NCBI RefSeq assembly: GCF_001544615.1
Contig: NZ_FCNV02000008.1
Coordinates: 1-64,000 of the forward strand
Length of the DNA: 64,000 nt
Reading direction: 5' to 3'
From: Caballeronia concitans
Lineage (GTDB): Bacteria; Pseudomonadota; Gammaproteobacteria; Burkholderiales; Burkholderiaceae
Shown here one piece after another: positions 15,348 through 24,655 of this stretch. A program made the translations under genes and the position numbers. The notes below the pieces were generated by a model. That model searched no databases, had not been told where the DNA came from, and saw only the letters and a program-made list of their open reading frames with translations. Within the stretch, counting starts at the first letter, position 1; the number at the start of each line of letters is the position of its first letter.

Positions 15348-16151
15348 TCAGGCTTCGGAAGCTTTTTTCCTGCCGCGCGATTCCTTCAATACGACCCACG
15401 TGGGCGCATGATCGCTCGCGTGGGGTTCGCCGCGCACCCACTTATCGACGCCCGCATCCTGCAGTTTGGGAGCCAAGTCTTTGCTCAGCAAGATGTGATC
15501 GATGCGCAATCCCGAATTCGTCTGCCAGTGCTGACGAAAATAATCCCAGAACGTATAGATGCGCTCTTCGGGATATTTCTTTCGCAATGCATCGGTCCAG
15601 CCTTGCGCGAGCAGCCTCGCATAAGCGGCGCGGCTTTCGGGCTGAAGGAGCGCATCCTTGAGCCATGAACGCGTGTTGTAGATGTCTTCGTCGGTCGGCA
15701 CGACGTTGTAGTCGCCCGCAAGCACCACCGGATGCCCGCTCTTCAGCAACGCCGCCGCGTGCGCGTTGAAGCGCTCGAACCATTCGAGCTTGTAATCGAA
15801 TTTCGGTCCGGGCTGCGGATTGCCGTTGGGAAGATAAAGGCAACCGATCAACAAGCCATGCACGGCCGCTTCGATATAGCGGCTATGCGTATCGTTTTCG
15901 AAACCGGGCAGACCGCGCCGGCTGAGAATTGGCTGCGAACCCTTGGCGAGAATGGCAACGCCGTTCCATGACGCCTGCCCGTGCCACAGCGCGCCATAGC
16001 CCGCGTTTTCGATGGCGGCGGCGGGAAATTGCGCGTCCGTCGCTTTCAGTTCCTGCAAGCACACGATATCCGGCGCTTCGCGTTCGAGCCATGTCAGCAA
16101 GGCGTCGATACGCGAGCGAATGCCATTGATGTTGAAGGTCGCGATTTTCAT
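15348..16151 (-). CDS. xthA: exodeoxyribonuclease III
   Basis: A 267-residue AP endonuclease / 3'-5' exonuclease of the EEP fold. Motifs: MKIATFNINGIRSR at the N-terminus, LQELKATD (metal-binding Glu), the LAGDYNVVPTDEDIYN block (Asp/Asn of the active site), GLRIDHILLS, and SDHAPTWV with the catalytic His. The length is normal for the ExoIII family. It functions in base excision repair by cleaving abasic sites. The start ATG at 16151 is followed directly by the conserved motif, leaving no doubt about position. Confidence 0.92.
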   Translation of the reverse strand: MKIATFNINGIRSRIDALLTWLEREAPDIVCLQELKATDAQFPAAAIENAGYGALWHGQASWNGVAILAKGSQPILSRRGLPGFENDTHSRYIEAAVHGLLIGCLYLPNGNPQPGPKFDYKLEWFERFNAHAAALLKSGHPVVLAGDYNVVPTDEDIYNTRSWLKDALLQPESRAAYARLLAQGWTDALRKKYPEERIYTFWDYFRQHWQTNSGLRIDHILLSKDLAPKLQDAGVDKWVRGEPHASDHAPTWVVLKESRGRKKASEA

Positions 16152-16230
16152 TCGGCGGTGTGCATCGGATGATGGCGAATTTAACGATCCTACGCCCGAT
16201 GCACGATGCGTGCCGCCACGCGATTCTCCG

Positions 16231-17109
16231 TCAGGACTGGACGCCCCAGCGCCGCACGGTCACGCGCTCGATGGTATCGAACACGAGATGTTCGACCGCG
16301 AGCCCGATCACGATGACCGCGGCAAGCCCCGCGAAAACGCGATCCGTATAAAGCTCGTTGCGATTCTGGAAGATGTACCAGCCAAGACCGCCCTTGCCCG
16401 AACTCGCGCCGAAGACAAGCTCTGCCGCGATCAATGTGCGCCACGCGAAGGCCCAGCCGACGCGCAAGCCCGCGAGAATGGAAGCCAGCGCGGCCGGCAC
16501 CAGAATGAGCACGACATGCCGCAAGCCCGAGAGCCCGTAATTGCGTCCCGTCATGCGCAAGGTGGCCGGCACCGCCTGAAAGCCCGCATACGTATTGAGC
16601 GCAAGCGGCCACAATACCGAATGCACGAGCACGAACAGCAGGCTGCCCGTGCCTAGCCCGAACCACAGCAAGGCAAGCGGCAATAGCGCGATGGACGGCA
16701 AAGGATTGAACATTGCGGTCAGCATCGACAGAATATCGCGGCCGATGCGCGTCGACACCGCAAGCGATGTCAGCACGAAAGCAAGCGCCGCACCGAGGAA
16801 ATAACCGCGCAGCAGCACCGACATGGAAATGGCGACCTTCTCGATCAACTCACCCGAGAGAATGCCTTGCACGAATGCGATGCACGTCGCGCTGAAGGTC
16901 GGCAAGAGCAGATCGTTATCGACGAAGCGCGCCGCCATTTCCCATATGCCGATCAATACCAGCGCGATGAGCGTCTTGCGCAGCCATGCGCGATCGACGA
17001 GGCGTGTGGCCAACGGCAAAGGCGCTTCGTGCGATGGCTGTTCGAGTGTGGACGGAACGACTTCGAACTCGGGCCGAACGGGCGGCTCCATGAATTGCGG
17101 CGTGCTCAT
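16231..17109 (-). CDS. sulfonate/nitrate-type ABC importer permease
   Basis: A 292-residue membrane subunit of the SsuC/TauC family. About 45 hydrophilic residues precede the first helix; six helices follow. The EAA loop region reads GLRVGWAFAWRTLIAAELV with the typical GASSGKGGLGWYI ending. Its start overlaps the ATPase stop by 4 bases (ATGA). It is the last gene of the dioxygenase-SBP-ATPase-permease cluster, where it would form the channel for an organosulfonate or related anion. Confidence 0.87.
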   Translation of the reverse strand: MSTPQFMEPPVRPEFEVVPSTLEQPSHEAPLPLATRLVDRAWLRKTLIALVLIGIWEMAARFVDNDLLLPTFSATCIAFVQGILSGELIEKVAISMSVLLRGYFLGAALAFVLTSLAVSTRIGRDILSMLTAMFNPLPSIALLPLALLWFGLGTGSLLFVLVHSVLWPLALNTYAGFQAVPATLRMTGRNYGLSGLRHVVLILVPAALASILAGLRVGWAFAWRTLIAAELVFGASSGKGGLGWYIFQNRNELYTDRVFAGLAAVIVIGLAVEHLVFDTIERVTVRRWGVQS

Positions 17110-17930
17110 CGCGCAACCTCTTCTTCGAATAGCAGGCGATGAATGCGCGCGACGCTTTGCTGAAACTCACCGCGCCCCACGCTTTCCTGCGAATACTGAT
17201 GACTGTTCAATTCGGCGCGCACGCGGCCCGGATGCGGCGTCAAAAGCAGAATGCGATTGCCGACGATGAGCGCCTCTTCTATCGAATGCGTCACGAACAA
17301 CAGCGTGAAGCGTTCATCGCTCCAGAGACGCAGCAACTCTTCCTGCATGCGGCGGCGCGTGAGCGCATCGAGTGCGGCGAACGGCTCATCCATCAACAGA
17401 ACGCGCGGCTGCATGGCAAGCGCACGCGCAATCGCGACGCGCTGCTTCATGCCGCCCGACAGCGTGTGCGGATAGGCATCGGCGAAACGCGCAAGGCCGA
17501 CCTTGTCGAGAAAATGCAGCGCACGTTCACGCGCTTCGGCACGGCCCAACTTGCGCGCCACGCGCAACGGAAACGCGACGTTCTGCAAGACCGTCTTCCA
17601 GGGCGGAAGCTGATCGAACTCCTGAAACACGACAATGCGATCCGCGCCCGGTCCCGTCACGCGTTCGCCGTCGATCTCGATGCTGCCGGATACCGGTTCG
17701 ATAAAGCCCGCGACCGCCTTCAGCAATGTCGACTTGCCGCAGCCGGACGGTCCGAGCAATACGAATCGATCCGCGCCATAGACATCGAAACTCACGTCGT
17801 GCGTCGCGCGCACGAGACGTTCGGGCGTGCGGTATTCGAGCGTGACGTCACGCGCGGACAATAATTTGCCGCTCGTTTCGGCGGCCTGACCGCCTTCTAT
17901 TGGATAAAGCAAGTGAGGATTGGCAGCCAT
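17106..17930 (-). CDS. sulfonate/nitrate-type ABC importer ATPase
   Basis: A 274-residue ATP-binding protein of the TauB/SsuB family. Walker A LLGPSGCGKST, Q-loop FQEFDQLPPWKTV, signature LSGGMKQRVAIARAL, Walker B VLLMDEPFAALD and the H-loop FVTHSIEEAL are all intact. A roughly 20-residue N-terminal extension precedes the domain. It is coupled to the permease gene and separated from the binding-protein gene by 110 bases with no obvious terminator, so the four genes are probably co-transcribed. Confidence 0.88.
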   Translation of the reverse strand: MAANPHLLYPIEGGQAAETSGKLLSARDVTLEYRTPERLVRATHDVSFDVYGADRFVLLGPSGCGKSTLLKAVAGFIEPVSGSIEIDGERVTGPGADRIVVFQEFDQLPPWKTVLQNVAFPLRVARKLGRAEARERALHFLDKVGLARFADAYPHTLSGGMKQRVAIARALAMQPRVLLMDEPFAALDALTRRRMQEELLRLWSDERFTLLFVTHSIEEALIVGNRILLLTPHPGRVRAELNSHQYSQESVGRGEFQQSVARIHRLLFEEEVAR

Positions 17931-18040
17931 GATCGCAGCGCGCTCAAATCAAACCACCAAGATACCGGCCCGCGATGCGCGCGCTAACCAATCATTGCGC
18001 ATATTCAATGCAGCATCGCGGATAAGCGCCCGAGCTTTCT

Positions 18041-19063
18041 TTAACTGCCGTCGCGTGTGGCGGGATCGCTAAAGAAATAGTCTTGCCAGGACTTCGGCTC
18101 GTTCTTGATCGCACCCACGCGATGCATGAATTGCGCAAGCGCGAAGGTATTTTGCGGCGCGACCTTGAATTGCACCGCCGGGTCCTTGATGACCTTCAAG
18201 AGCAGGGCGCGATCGATCTTCGCCTGATTCACGCGCAGATAGATATCTGCGGCGTCTTCGGGATGTTGCGTGATGAAGCGCGCGGCATCGGCGAGGCCAT
18301 CGACGAAAGCGCGATACGTCTTCGGGTTCGCGTCGCGAAATTTCTCGGTGGCGTAGAGCACGGTTGCGGAACTCGGACCGCCGAGTACATCGTACGAATT
18401 CAATACGATATGGGCCTTCGGATTGCCCGCAAGCTCCTGCTGCTGGAACGGCGGATTGCCGAAATGCGCGTTGATTTCCGTGCCGCCCGCGATGATCGCC
18501 GCTGCCGCGTCCGGATGCGGCACTGCTTGAGTGAGTTTGTCGAGACGATCATATTGCTTGTCGCCCCACTGCTTGGCCGCTGCAAATTGCAGAACGCGTG
18601 ACTGCACCGACACGCCGACCGCCGGCACCGCGATACGGTCCTTATCGGTGAAATCGGCGATGCTCTTCACGCGCGGGTCATTCGACACGAGGTAGTACGG
18701 CAGATTGCCGAGCGATGCCACGCCCTTTACGTTCTGGCGGCCATGCGTGCGATCCCAGATGGTGAGCAACGGCCCGACGCCTGCTGCGGCGATATCGACG
18801 GAGCCGGACAGCAGCGCGTCGTTGATGCTCGCGCCGCCCGAGAGCTTGGCCCAATCCACCTTGATGTCGATGCCCTGCTTCTTGCCCTCCTGCTCGATGA
18901 ACTTCTGATCGCGCGCGACATTGAGCAGCAGATAAACCACGCCATATTGTTCGGCAATGCGCAGCGTGCCTTCGGCATGAGCGTTCGAAGCGCCCACGCC
19001 GATCGACAGCGCCAACGCGGCGGCGAGCGCGCGCAACGCGCCCTTCCCTCGTCGAGAATGCAT
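18041..19063 (-). CDS. periplasmic sulfonate-type substrate-binding protein
   Basis: A 340-residue secreted protein with a signal peptide (KGALRALAAALALSIGVGASNAHA-E). The mature protein begins TLRIAEQYGVVYLLLNVARDQ, the SsuA/TauA/NMT1-like fold, and contains DIAAAGVGPLLTIWDR in the anion-binding region. It delivers the ligand to the importer encoded downstream. The aromatic-rich pocket is consistent with a sulfonate, but the ligand is not defined by sequence. It follows the dioxygenase gene by 36 bases. Confidence 0.85.
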   Translation of the reverse strand: MHSRRGKGALRALAAALALSIGVGASNAHAEGTLRIAEQYGVVYLLLNVARDQKFIEQEGKKQGIDIKVDWAKLSGGASINDALLSGSVDIAAAGVGPLLTIWDRTHGRQNVKGVASLGNLPYYLVSNDPRVKSIADFTDKDRIAVPAVGVSVQSRVLQFAAAKQWGDKQYDRLDKLTQAVPHPDAAAAIIAGGTEINAHFGNPPFQQQELAGNPKAHIVLNSYDVLGGPSSATVLYATEKFRDANPKTYRAFVDGLADAARFITQHPEDAADIYLRVNQAKIDRALLLKVIKDPAVQFKVAPQNTFALAQFMHRVGAIKNEPKSWQDYFFSDPATRDGS

Positions 19064-19099
19064 CGGAAACCCCGTATTTCAAGGACTATTTGTGTTGAG

Positions 19100-19999
19100 T
19101 CAGAAAGGCGCGTCGCCTTCTATGGTCGTGCGGTACAGCTTGCGACGCTGATCGTCCGGCGTGCCTGCCGCGAGATGCATGACCGAGCGGTTGTCCCAGA
19201 ACACCATGTCATGGTCGCGCCATGCATGGCGATAAACGAACGCGGGCTGCACGCTATGCGCGAAGAGTTCGTCGAGCAATGCGCGGCTTTCGTCTTCCGG
19301 CATATCGATGATGCGCGTCGTGAAATGCTCGCTGACGAACAGCGCCTTGCGCCCGGTCTCCGGATGCGTGCGCACGATCGGCTGCTCGACGGGCTTCACT
19401 TGCGCGATCTGCTCCGCAGTGAGATTGGGCCGCCACGGACTGCGCTTTTGCAATTCCGCATACTTGGCGAGATACGTGTGCTCCGCCTTGCGCCCTTCAA
19501 TCGCTTGCTTCAGATGCGTGGGCAGCGTGTCCCATGCGAGATGCTGATTGGCGAAGAGCGTATCGCCGCCGGTCGCGGGCAGCTCTTGCGCATGCAGCAT
19601 CGAACCGAGGCTTGGCTTTTCTTTGTACGACAGATCCGAATGCCAGAAATGACCGGCATCGCCCAGGCCGATAGGCTTGCCGTTTTCCACGATGTTCGAC
19701 ACGATCAGCACTTCAGGATGCCCGTCGAGCGCGAATTGATGCAGCACGTGTCTTTGCAATGGCCCGAAGCGCTTGCTGAACGCAATCTGCTCATCGGGCG
19801 TGATGTGCTGATCGCGGAATACGAGTACGTGATAGTCGAGATGCGCGCGATGAATGCGCGCGAAATCCGCTTGCGAAAGAGGCCTGGACAATTCGAGGCC
19901 GATGACTTCGGCGCCTAGCGGGCCGTCGAACGGACGAATGGTGATGCCTGAATCGACGGCTTCCCGGGAAGCGTCGCGAGTCGGAGAGAGAATCGTCAC
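19100..19999 (-). CDS. TauD/TfdA family Fe(II)/2-oxoglutarate dioxygenase
   Basis: A 299-residue enzyme. The iron-binding facial triad is visible as His120-x-Asp122 (FWHSDLSY) and His275 (RSVMH), and the 2-oxoglutarate-binding arginine as Arg290 (KLYRTT). TauD releases sulfite from taurine; related enzymes act on alkylsulfonates, alkyl sulfates or herbicides. Co-location with a TauABC-like importer supports a sulfur-scavenging role. The gene starts with GTG at 19999 and lacks a good ribosome-binding site; no internal start fits better. It is first in the operon, unlike E. coli tauABCD. Confidence 0.87.
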   Translation of the reverse strand: MTILSPTRDASREAVDSGITIRPFDGPLGAEVIGLELSRPLSQADFARIHRAHLDYHVLVFRDQHITPDEQIAFSKRFGPLQRHVLHQFALDGHPEVLIVSNIVENGKPIGLGDAGHFWHSDLSYKEKPSLGSMLHAQELPATGGDTLFANQHLAWDTLPTHLKQAIEGRKAEHTYLAKYAELQKRSPWRPNLTAEQIAQVKPVEQPIVRTHPETGRKALFVSEHFTTRIIDMPEDESRALLDELFAHSVQPAFVYRHAWRDHDMVFWDNRSVMHLAAGTPDDQRRKLYRTTIEGDAPF

Positions 20000-20105
20000 G
20001 GTTGCATTGGAGTCGGCGGACAGACGAACAATCTACGCCGCCCGCGCCACGCGCGCAAACAACGATCCGCGAAATCGTTATGCAACCGCACGCTAAGCCG
20101 CGCTG

Positions 20106-21296
20106 TCAGTCCTCTAGCGCGTCGAATGGCAATTCCACTTGCACGGGCGCGACGAAAGCATCGGCTTCGCCTGCCGCGCTCAGCGCACTGACGCGCACGC
20201 CGAGCAACCGCAATCTTTTTTCCAGCACGATGCGCTTCAGGCATTCCGTCGCGGCGCGGCGAATTTCCATTGCGTCGGCAGTGGCGACGGGAAGCGTCAG
20301 ATCGCGTGTAACGGTGCGAAAGTCGTCGAAACGCAGTTTGATGCCGACCGTGCGCCCGACATACGCTTTGCGCTGAAGGTCGTCGGCCACGCGCTGACAC
20401 AAGCCGGTAAAAGCCGCGGATAAGGTCGCGCGGTCATGCTTCGGATGAAGATCGCGCTCGAAGGTGGTCTCGCGGCTCATCGACTTAGGCGTGGAACTCA
20501 CGACGACCGGCCGATCGTCCTGTCCCTGCGCGATACGTGCAAGCCACGCCGCATACGTCGCCCCGAAATGCGTCTGCAAGAACCCGAGGTCCGCAGCGGC
20601 AATATCGCCGACTGTCACGATGCCGAGCGCCGCCAGCTTCTCGTTTGCCTTCGGTCCAATCCCATTCACCTTGCGCGCGGCCAGCGGCCAGATGCGCGTG
20701 GGCAGATCATTCATCGTGAGAATGGTGAGGCCGTCGGGCTTGTCCAGCTCGGAGCCGATCTTCGCAAGCAGCTTGTTCGGCGCGATGCATATGGAACATG
20801 TCAGTCCCGTCGCTTCGTAAACCGCGTTTTTCATGCGCTTGCCGATATCGGCGGAATCTCCGTCCAGGTCGCTTACGTCGATATAAATCTCGTCGATGCC
20901 GCGATTCTCTATTTGCGTCGTGAAGGTCGCGACAGCGGCTTTGAAGAGGCGCGAGTAGTGGCGGTATGAATCGAAATCGGTCGGCAGGAGAATGGCGTCG
21001 GGCGCGAGTTGCGCGGCCTTCATCATGCCCATTGCGGAAAAGACGCCGAATTTGCGCGCCTCATACGTGGATGTGGTCACCACGCCCCGGCCCGCGTAGT
21101 CGCGCAAGCGTGCGAAGCGCCGCGTGCCGTCAGGAAGCGTTTCCGGCGTGGCGTTGCGCCCGCCGCCCACGACGACCGGCTGCCCGCGCAATTCCGGATA
21201 GCGCAGCAATTCCACGGAGGCGAAGAACGCGTCCATGTCGAGATGAGCGATACGTTTGGGCGGATGCGTAGCGGGTGTCGAACTTGAAGCGTTCAT
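20106..21296 (-). CDS. dinB: DNA polymerase IV (Y-family)
   Basis: A 396-residue translesion polymerase. Catalytic acidic residues are Asp20 (HLDMDAFF) and Asp135-Glu136 (GIDEIYIDVS). The helix-hairpin-helix region GIGPKANEKLAALGI and little-finger domain follow. The C-terminus reads QVELPF, a match to the beta-clamp binding consensus. Relative to E. coli Pol IV (from memory) there is an insertion of about 25 residues after VVVGGG (residues about 46-70). A perfect LexA box lies 51 bases upstream, so SOS induction is expected. Confidence 0.92.
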   Translation of the reverse strand: MNASSSTPATHPPKRIAHLDMDAFFASVELLRYPELRGQPVVVGGGRNATPETLPDGTRRFARLRDYAGRGVVTTSTYEARKFGVFSAMGMMKAAQLAPDAILLPTDFDSYRHYSRLFKAAVATFTTQIENRGIDEIYIDVSDLDGDSADIGKRMKNAVYEATGLTCSICIAPNKLLAKIGSELDKPDGLTILTMNDLPTRIWPLAARKVNGIGPKANEKLAALGIVTVGDIAAADLGFLQTHFGATYAAWLARIAQGQDDRPVVVSSTPKSMSRETTFERDLHPKHDRATLSAAFTGLCQRVADDLQRKAYVGRTVGIKLRFDDFRTVTRDLTLPVATADAMEIRRAATECLKRIVLEKRLRLLGVRVSALSAAGEADAFVAPVQVELPFDALED

Positions 21297-21346
21297 CGAC
21301 GGCTAAAGGGCTTTAAGGCACAAGCGGCAAAGGAAAAAACGCGCTT

Positions 21347-21364
21347 ACTGTACATCCATACAGT
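21347..21364 (-). promoter_or_regulatory. LexA (SOS) box upstream of dinB
   Basis: The sequence CTGT-N8-ACAG (21348-21363), within the palindrome ACTGTACATCCATACAGT, matches the proteobacterial LexA consensus exactly. It is 51 bases upstream of the dinB start and just downstream of the stop of the gene at 21391-21756, so dinB should have its own SOS-regulated promoter. Confidence 0.85.
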
Positions 21365-21390
21365 CATTTGCGCCAGTGCGCCTCAATGCT

Positions 21391-21756
21391 TTATTCCGGC
21401 GTGCGCTTTTCCGCGAGCGCGCGGCTGCAATCGTCGAAAACCTGCCTCACGACGTCCGATTGATAGTTGAGATCCTCGCTATCGAGAATCTCTTCGACGG
21501 CGTCACGCGCCCAGTCCGCTTCGAGCAGTGCGCAATGACGCGTGGCGAGTTCGCGCGCGATGGCCGCGAGCTTCGCGACCGTGAGCCAGTCCGCAAGCCG
21601 TCCATGCCGGTCGAGCCATTTATGCGCCGCCTGCACATGAAACGCCGCCGCCGGCCAGTCGCCGTTGAGATAGAACGCGCCGAGGCTGCCGCACGTGAGC
21701 CAGCAGAGCAATTCGACGCGATCGCGGGCACTGAGAGTACGAGGCACATCGTTCAT
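21391..21756 (-). CDS. hypothetical protein, helical
   Basis: A 121-residue protein that I do not recognise. It is mostly alpha-helical, contains a Trp/Cys-rich segment (ELLCWLTCGSLGAFYLNGDW) and a charged C-terminal half, and has no signal peptide or clear membrane helix. Codon bias and a proper ATG support real coding. It precedes dinB on the same strand, with the LexA box between them. A role in the SOS response is not implied, because the box sits downstream of this gene. Confidence 0.65.
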   Translation of the reverse strand: MNDVPRTLSARDRVELLCWLTCGSLGAFYLNGDWPAAAFHVQAAHKWLDRHGRLADWLTVAKLAAIARELATRHCALLEADWARDAVEEILDSEDLNYQSDVVRQVFDDCSRALAEKRTPE

Positions 21757-22011
21757 GGCGGCAGTTCACGAAAGACGTTTCGACGAGCGGCGCCGAAGCA
21801 CGCGCTTACGTTCGTATTGAAACACGATAGCACGTGATGGTGCGGCGCGGCAGTGCTCTTACGAAGCGACATCGTGCGTTGACGAACGCTTGGCCGTGCT
21901 CACTGGCCGCTAATTCTCGGGGCTTAATCTGCTTTGCATCGACGGACGTTTGAACGCAATCAAGCAAGCGGGCACGTCGTTCTTAGTGATTATTTAGCGA
22001 CGGAGTCCATC

Positions 22012-22209
22012 ATGTTCGAACGAATCTCGAAGTCTTTTGGCGAATTGATTTTCTCGCGGCACGACACGTCAACAGACGCCTATTTCGCTTCATCGACCGA
22101 TCTTGCCGATCTCGAGCGCCGCATGCGACACGTAGAAAACGACGCGCCCCGTTACACGCTGCCTTTTTGCGGTTCGATGAATGCGCGTGACGATGCGCAC
22201 CGCTTTTGA
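22012..22209 (+). CDS. DUF3563-family small protein
   Basis: A 65-residue protein. The segment DAYFASSTDLADLERRMRHVEN is the hallmark of DUF3563, small proteins common in Burkholderiaceae and of unknown function. The start at 22012 has GGAG 9 bases upstream; the frame beginning at 21934 is too long for the family. The tail after residue 45 is longer than usual. It converges with the response regulator gene, leaving 7 bases between stops. Confidence 0.75.
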   Translation: MFERISKSFGELIFSRHDTSTDAYFASSTDLADLERRMRHVENDAPRYTLPFCGSMNARDDAHRF

Positions 22210-22216
22210 TGCGCCG

Positions 22217-22900
22217 CTATTTCGCATCGTCGCGGCCGGCCTGCCCGAGCATGACGGTCCAGCCAAGGCCACGCACGTTGCGAATCACGCCCGCGCCGAA
22301 TTTCTTGCGCACGGAGTGAATGAGTACGTCCACGGCATTGCTTTCCACTTCCTTGCCCCAGCCATAGAGACGGTCTTCTAACTGGTCGCGCGAGAAAATA
22401 GTGCCGGGGCGTTCCATCAACGCGTGCATCAACGCAAATTCACGCGCCGAGAGCACGCCCGACGTCTCGCCGCATGTGAGCGTGCGCTGATCCAGATTGA
22501 GATTGATGGATTCGTCCCCGAGACGCGATACCGCGTATCCCGCTTTTCTGCGCAGTACCGCGCGAATTCTCGCAAGCAGCTCGGGCATGTCGAAAGGCTT
22601 GAGCAGGTAATCATCAGCGCCGAGATCGAGGCCCTGCACGCGCGTGTCGAGATCGTCGCGTGCAGTGAGAATCAGCACAGGCGTTGCGTTGCCGGCGGTA
22701 CGCGCCTGTCGCAACAACTCGATGCCCGTCATGCCCGGCAAGCCGAGATCCAACAGCACGACCGTGTATTCGGCGGCGTCCATTGCCTTGCGGCCCGCGT
22801 TGCCGTCGCGCACCCAATCGACGGCGTAGTCCGCGTCCTTCAGAGCGCGCATGAGGCTCGTGCCGATTTGCACGTCGTCTTCGATCAGAAGAATTCGCAT
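22217..22900 (-). CDS. OmpR-family response regulator
   Basis: A 227-residue regulator: receiver domain (1-115, Asp51 in LLDLGLPGMTG, Lys in LLKPFDMPEL) and winged-helix DNA-binding domain (about 125-220; VESNAVDVLIHSVRKKF, RGLGWTV). It is of the QseB/PmrA/TctD type. The ATG at 22900 has GAGG upstream and begins the conserved MRILLIEDD. It lies 105 bases downstream of the cognate kinase; the kinase-first order is less common than regulator-first. Confidence 0.9.
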   Translation of the reverse strand: MRILLIEDDVQIGTSLMRALKDADYAVDWVRDGNAGRKAMDAAEYTVVLLDLGLPGMTGIELLRQARTAGNATPVLILTARDDLDTRVQGLDLGADDYLLKPFDMPELLARIRAVLRRKAGYAVSRLGDESINLNLDQRTLTCGETSGVLSAREFALMHALMERPGTIFSRDQLEDRLYGWGKEVESNAVDVLIHSVRKKFGAGVIRNVRGLGWTVMLGQAGRDDAK

Positions 22901-23005
22901 GCTGCACCTCGCACACCGGAGTGAGTTCGAGCGCGAGGCGATAAATATGCACGACCGATCTTTTATTGATATCGCGCCGCGTGGCGAATGAATTTTAGAC
23001 GGCAC

Positions 23006-24361
23006 TCACGCGGTTGCGGCAGTGTTTTCTCGTGGGGAGAGGTCCGCGCGTTCGTCGACGGGAAAGCCGATCGACGCCACGATTCCCGAGCGGCCATCGT
23101 CGCGATTGCGCAGCGTCACTTCGCCGTGATAGCGAATGGCGATAGCTTTCACGATCGATAATCCCAGTCCGCTTCCCTCTATGTCCGCATTCGCGCGAAA
23201 GAAGCGGTCGAACACGCGAGGCAGCAATTCTTCCGCGATGCCGGGGCCGGTATCGATGATTTCGATCCGTACCTTGTCGTGATCGCGGCGCATGCGTACA
23301 TCGACAGTTCCTCCGTCGGGCGTATAGCGCACCGCATTGGAAAGCAGATTCATCACTGCAATGCCGATGTCCGCTTCCACCGCGCGCACGTGGGAGCCCA
23401 CCATTTCTTCGGCGCCGACATCGAGGCCGCGTTGAAACGCAATCGGCAATACGTCCGCGATGGCGTCCCTGACGACCGTGGCCATGTCCACACGCACCAT
23501 CGCTTCACTGTTCATCGGCGCATCCGCGCGTGCCATACGCAAGAGTTGCGTGATGAGACTGCCGCTGCGCGCAATGCCGCGTCGCAATTCACGGAATCGC
23601 TCCTGATTTCCGGGCGAAATATGCGGCGCGAGATTATCGGCCTGAAGCTGAAGCGCGGTTAGAGGTGTGCGCAATTCGTGCGCGGCGTCCGCAATGAAGT
23701 TGCGCTCGCTTTCGATCGACCTCGCCAGACGCTCGATCATCGTATTGATCGAATGAATGAAAGGCGCGATCTCCGCAGGCACGCCGGCAGCGGGCAGCGG
23801 CTTGAGGTGAGCTGTGTCGATGGCCTGCACTTCGTTGCCCAGGCGCTTGAGCGGGCGCAGCGAGCGCTGCACGACGAGCCCAACCGCAATCCACATGAGC
23901 GGCAACAGCACAGCGATAGGCCAGAGCGTCTTGGTCGCGCTGGCTTCGGCAAGCGCACGGCGCACGGACGAACGCTGCGCCACTTGAATGGTCATCGTCG
24001 GCTCCTTACGCGTGAAAATGCGCCAGTCTTCGTCGTTGAACATGGCGTTCGAAAAGCCCGGTGACGCGTCGGGGGAGAAATGCAATGCGGGATCGGTGGT
24101 GCGAAACGGCGTGTCCTCGCCGGCCTTCCAGACCACGACGACGATATCCCGATCATCTTGCGAGCCTCGCGCGGGATTTTGCGGAATGCCTTCTGCAAAG
24201 CCATCTCGCATGCGCGCCGCCACCTGTTCCAGACGCAAATCCAGCAGCGCGCTGATGCCGGTCTTGCTCAACTGATACGAACTCACGCCCTGCACGATGC
24301 CGATCACGCTCACGAGTAACCCGAGCGCGACGACCAGTTGGTTTCTTAGCGATTTGATCAT
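23006..24361 (-). CDS. sensor histidine kinase (QseC/TctE type)
   Basis: A 451-residue inner-membrane kinase. TM1 spans about 8-28, a periplasmic domain of about 115 residues follows, TM2 spans about 147-167, then a short HAMP-like region, HisKA with His228 (DAAHELRTPL), and HATPase with NLLSNAVRYTPDGG, DTGPGI and GSGLGLSIV. The start at 24361 (MIKSLRNQL) fits the membrane topology better than the upstream frame at 24445. It pairs with the response regulator at 22217-22900. The signal is unknown. Confidence 0.88.
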   Translation of the reverse strand: MIKSLRNQLVVALGLLVSVIGIVQGVSSYQLSKTGISALLDLRLEQVAARMRDGFAEGIPQNPARGSQDDRDIVVVVWKAGEDTPFRTTDPALHFSPDASPGFSNAMFNDEDWRIFTRKEPTMTIQVAQRSSVRRALAEASATKTLWPIAVLLPLMWIAVGLVVQRSLRPLKRLGNEVQAIDTAHLKPLPAAGVPAEIAPFIHSINTMIERLARSIESERNFIADAAHELRTPLTALQLQADNLAPHISPGNQERFRELRRGIARSGSLITQLLRMARADAPMNSEAMVRVDMATVVRDAIADVLPIAFQRGLDVGAEEMVGSHVRAVEADIGIAVMNLLSNAVRYTPDGGTVDVRMRRDHDKVRIEIIDTGPGIAEELLPRVFDRFFRANADIEGSGLGLSIVKAIAIRYHGEVTLRNRDDGRSGIVASIGFPVDERADLSPRENTAATA

Positions 24362-24655
24362 GTGAGTCCGCAGCGTCGTCAATAATGAGGGCGAGCCGCT
24401 TGCGTGGCTGATTCTGCTTCGCGGCTTAAAGCGGAAGGACGGCATTGGAATCGATCAATACACTAAAAAAATGCGCAGGTCCCAGCGCGATAGTCGCGCA
24501 AGGTTCGAGAAAAGGCCAGGCCCAGCCTAGCGCACGAGAATGAGGAAAGAATGAGGGCCCGCAAGCGGCGTTTGGCGTACCGGGATACCATTGCGTGTCC
24601 TTTAGCGGCGGACTCTCGCGCCAATGCCGCTGCAGCCAGATAAAAACTCACTCGC

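Noticed and set aside
15352-15368. Terminator-like GCTTCGGAAGC plus TTTTTT after the phasin gene
   Set aside because: Only a 4-bp usable stem, and the T-run is the antisense of Lys-Lys codons at the xthA C-terminus.
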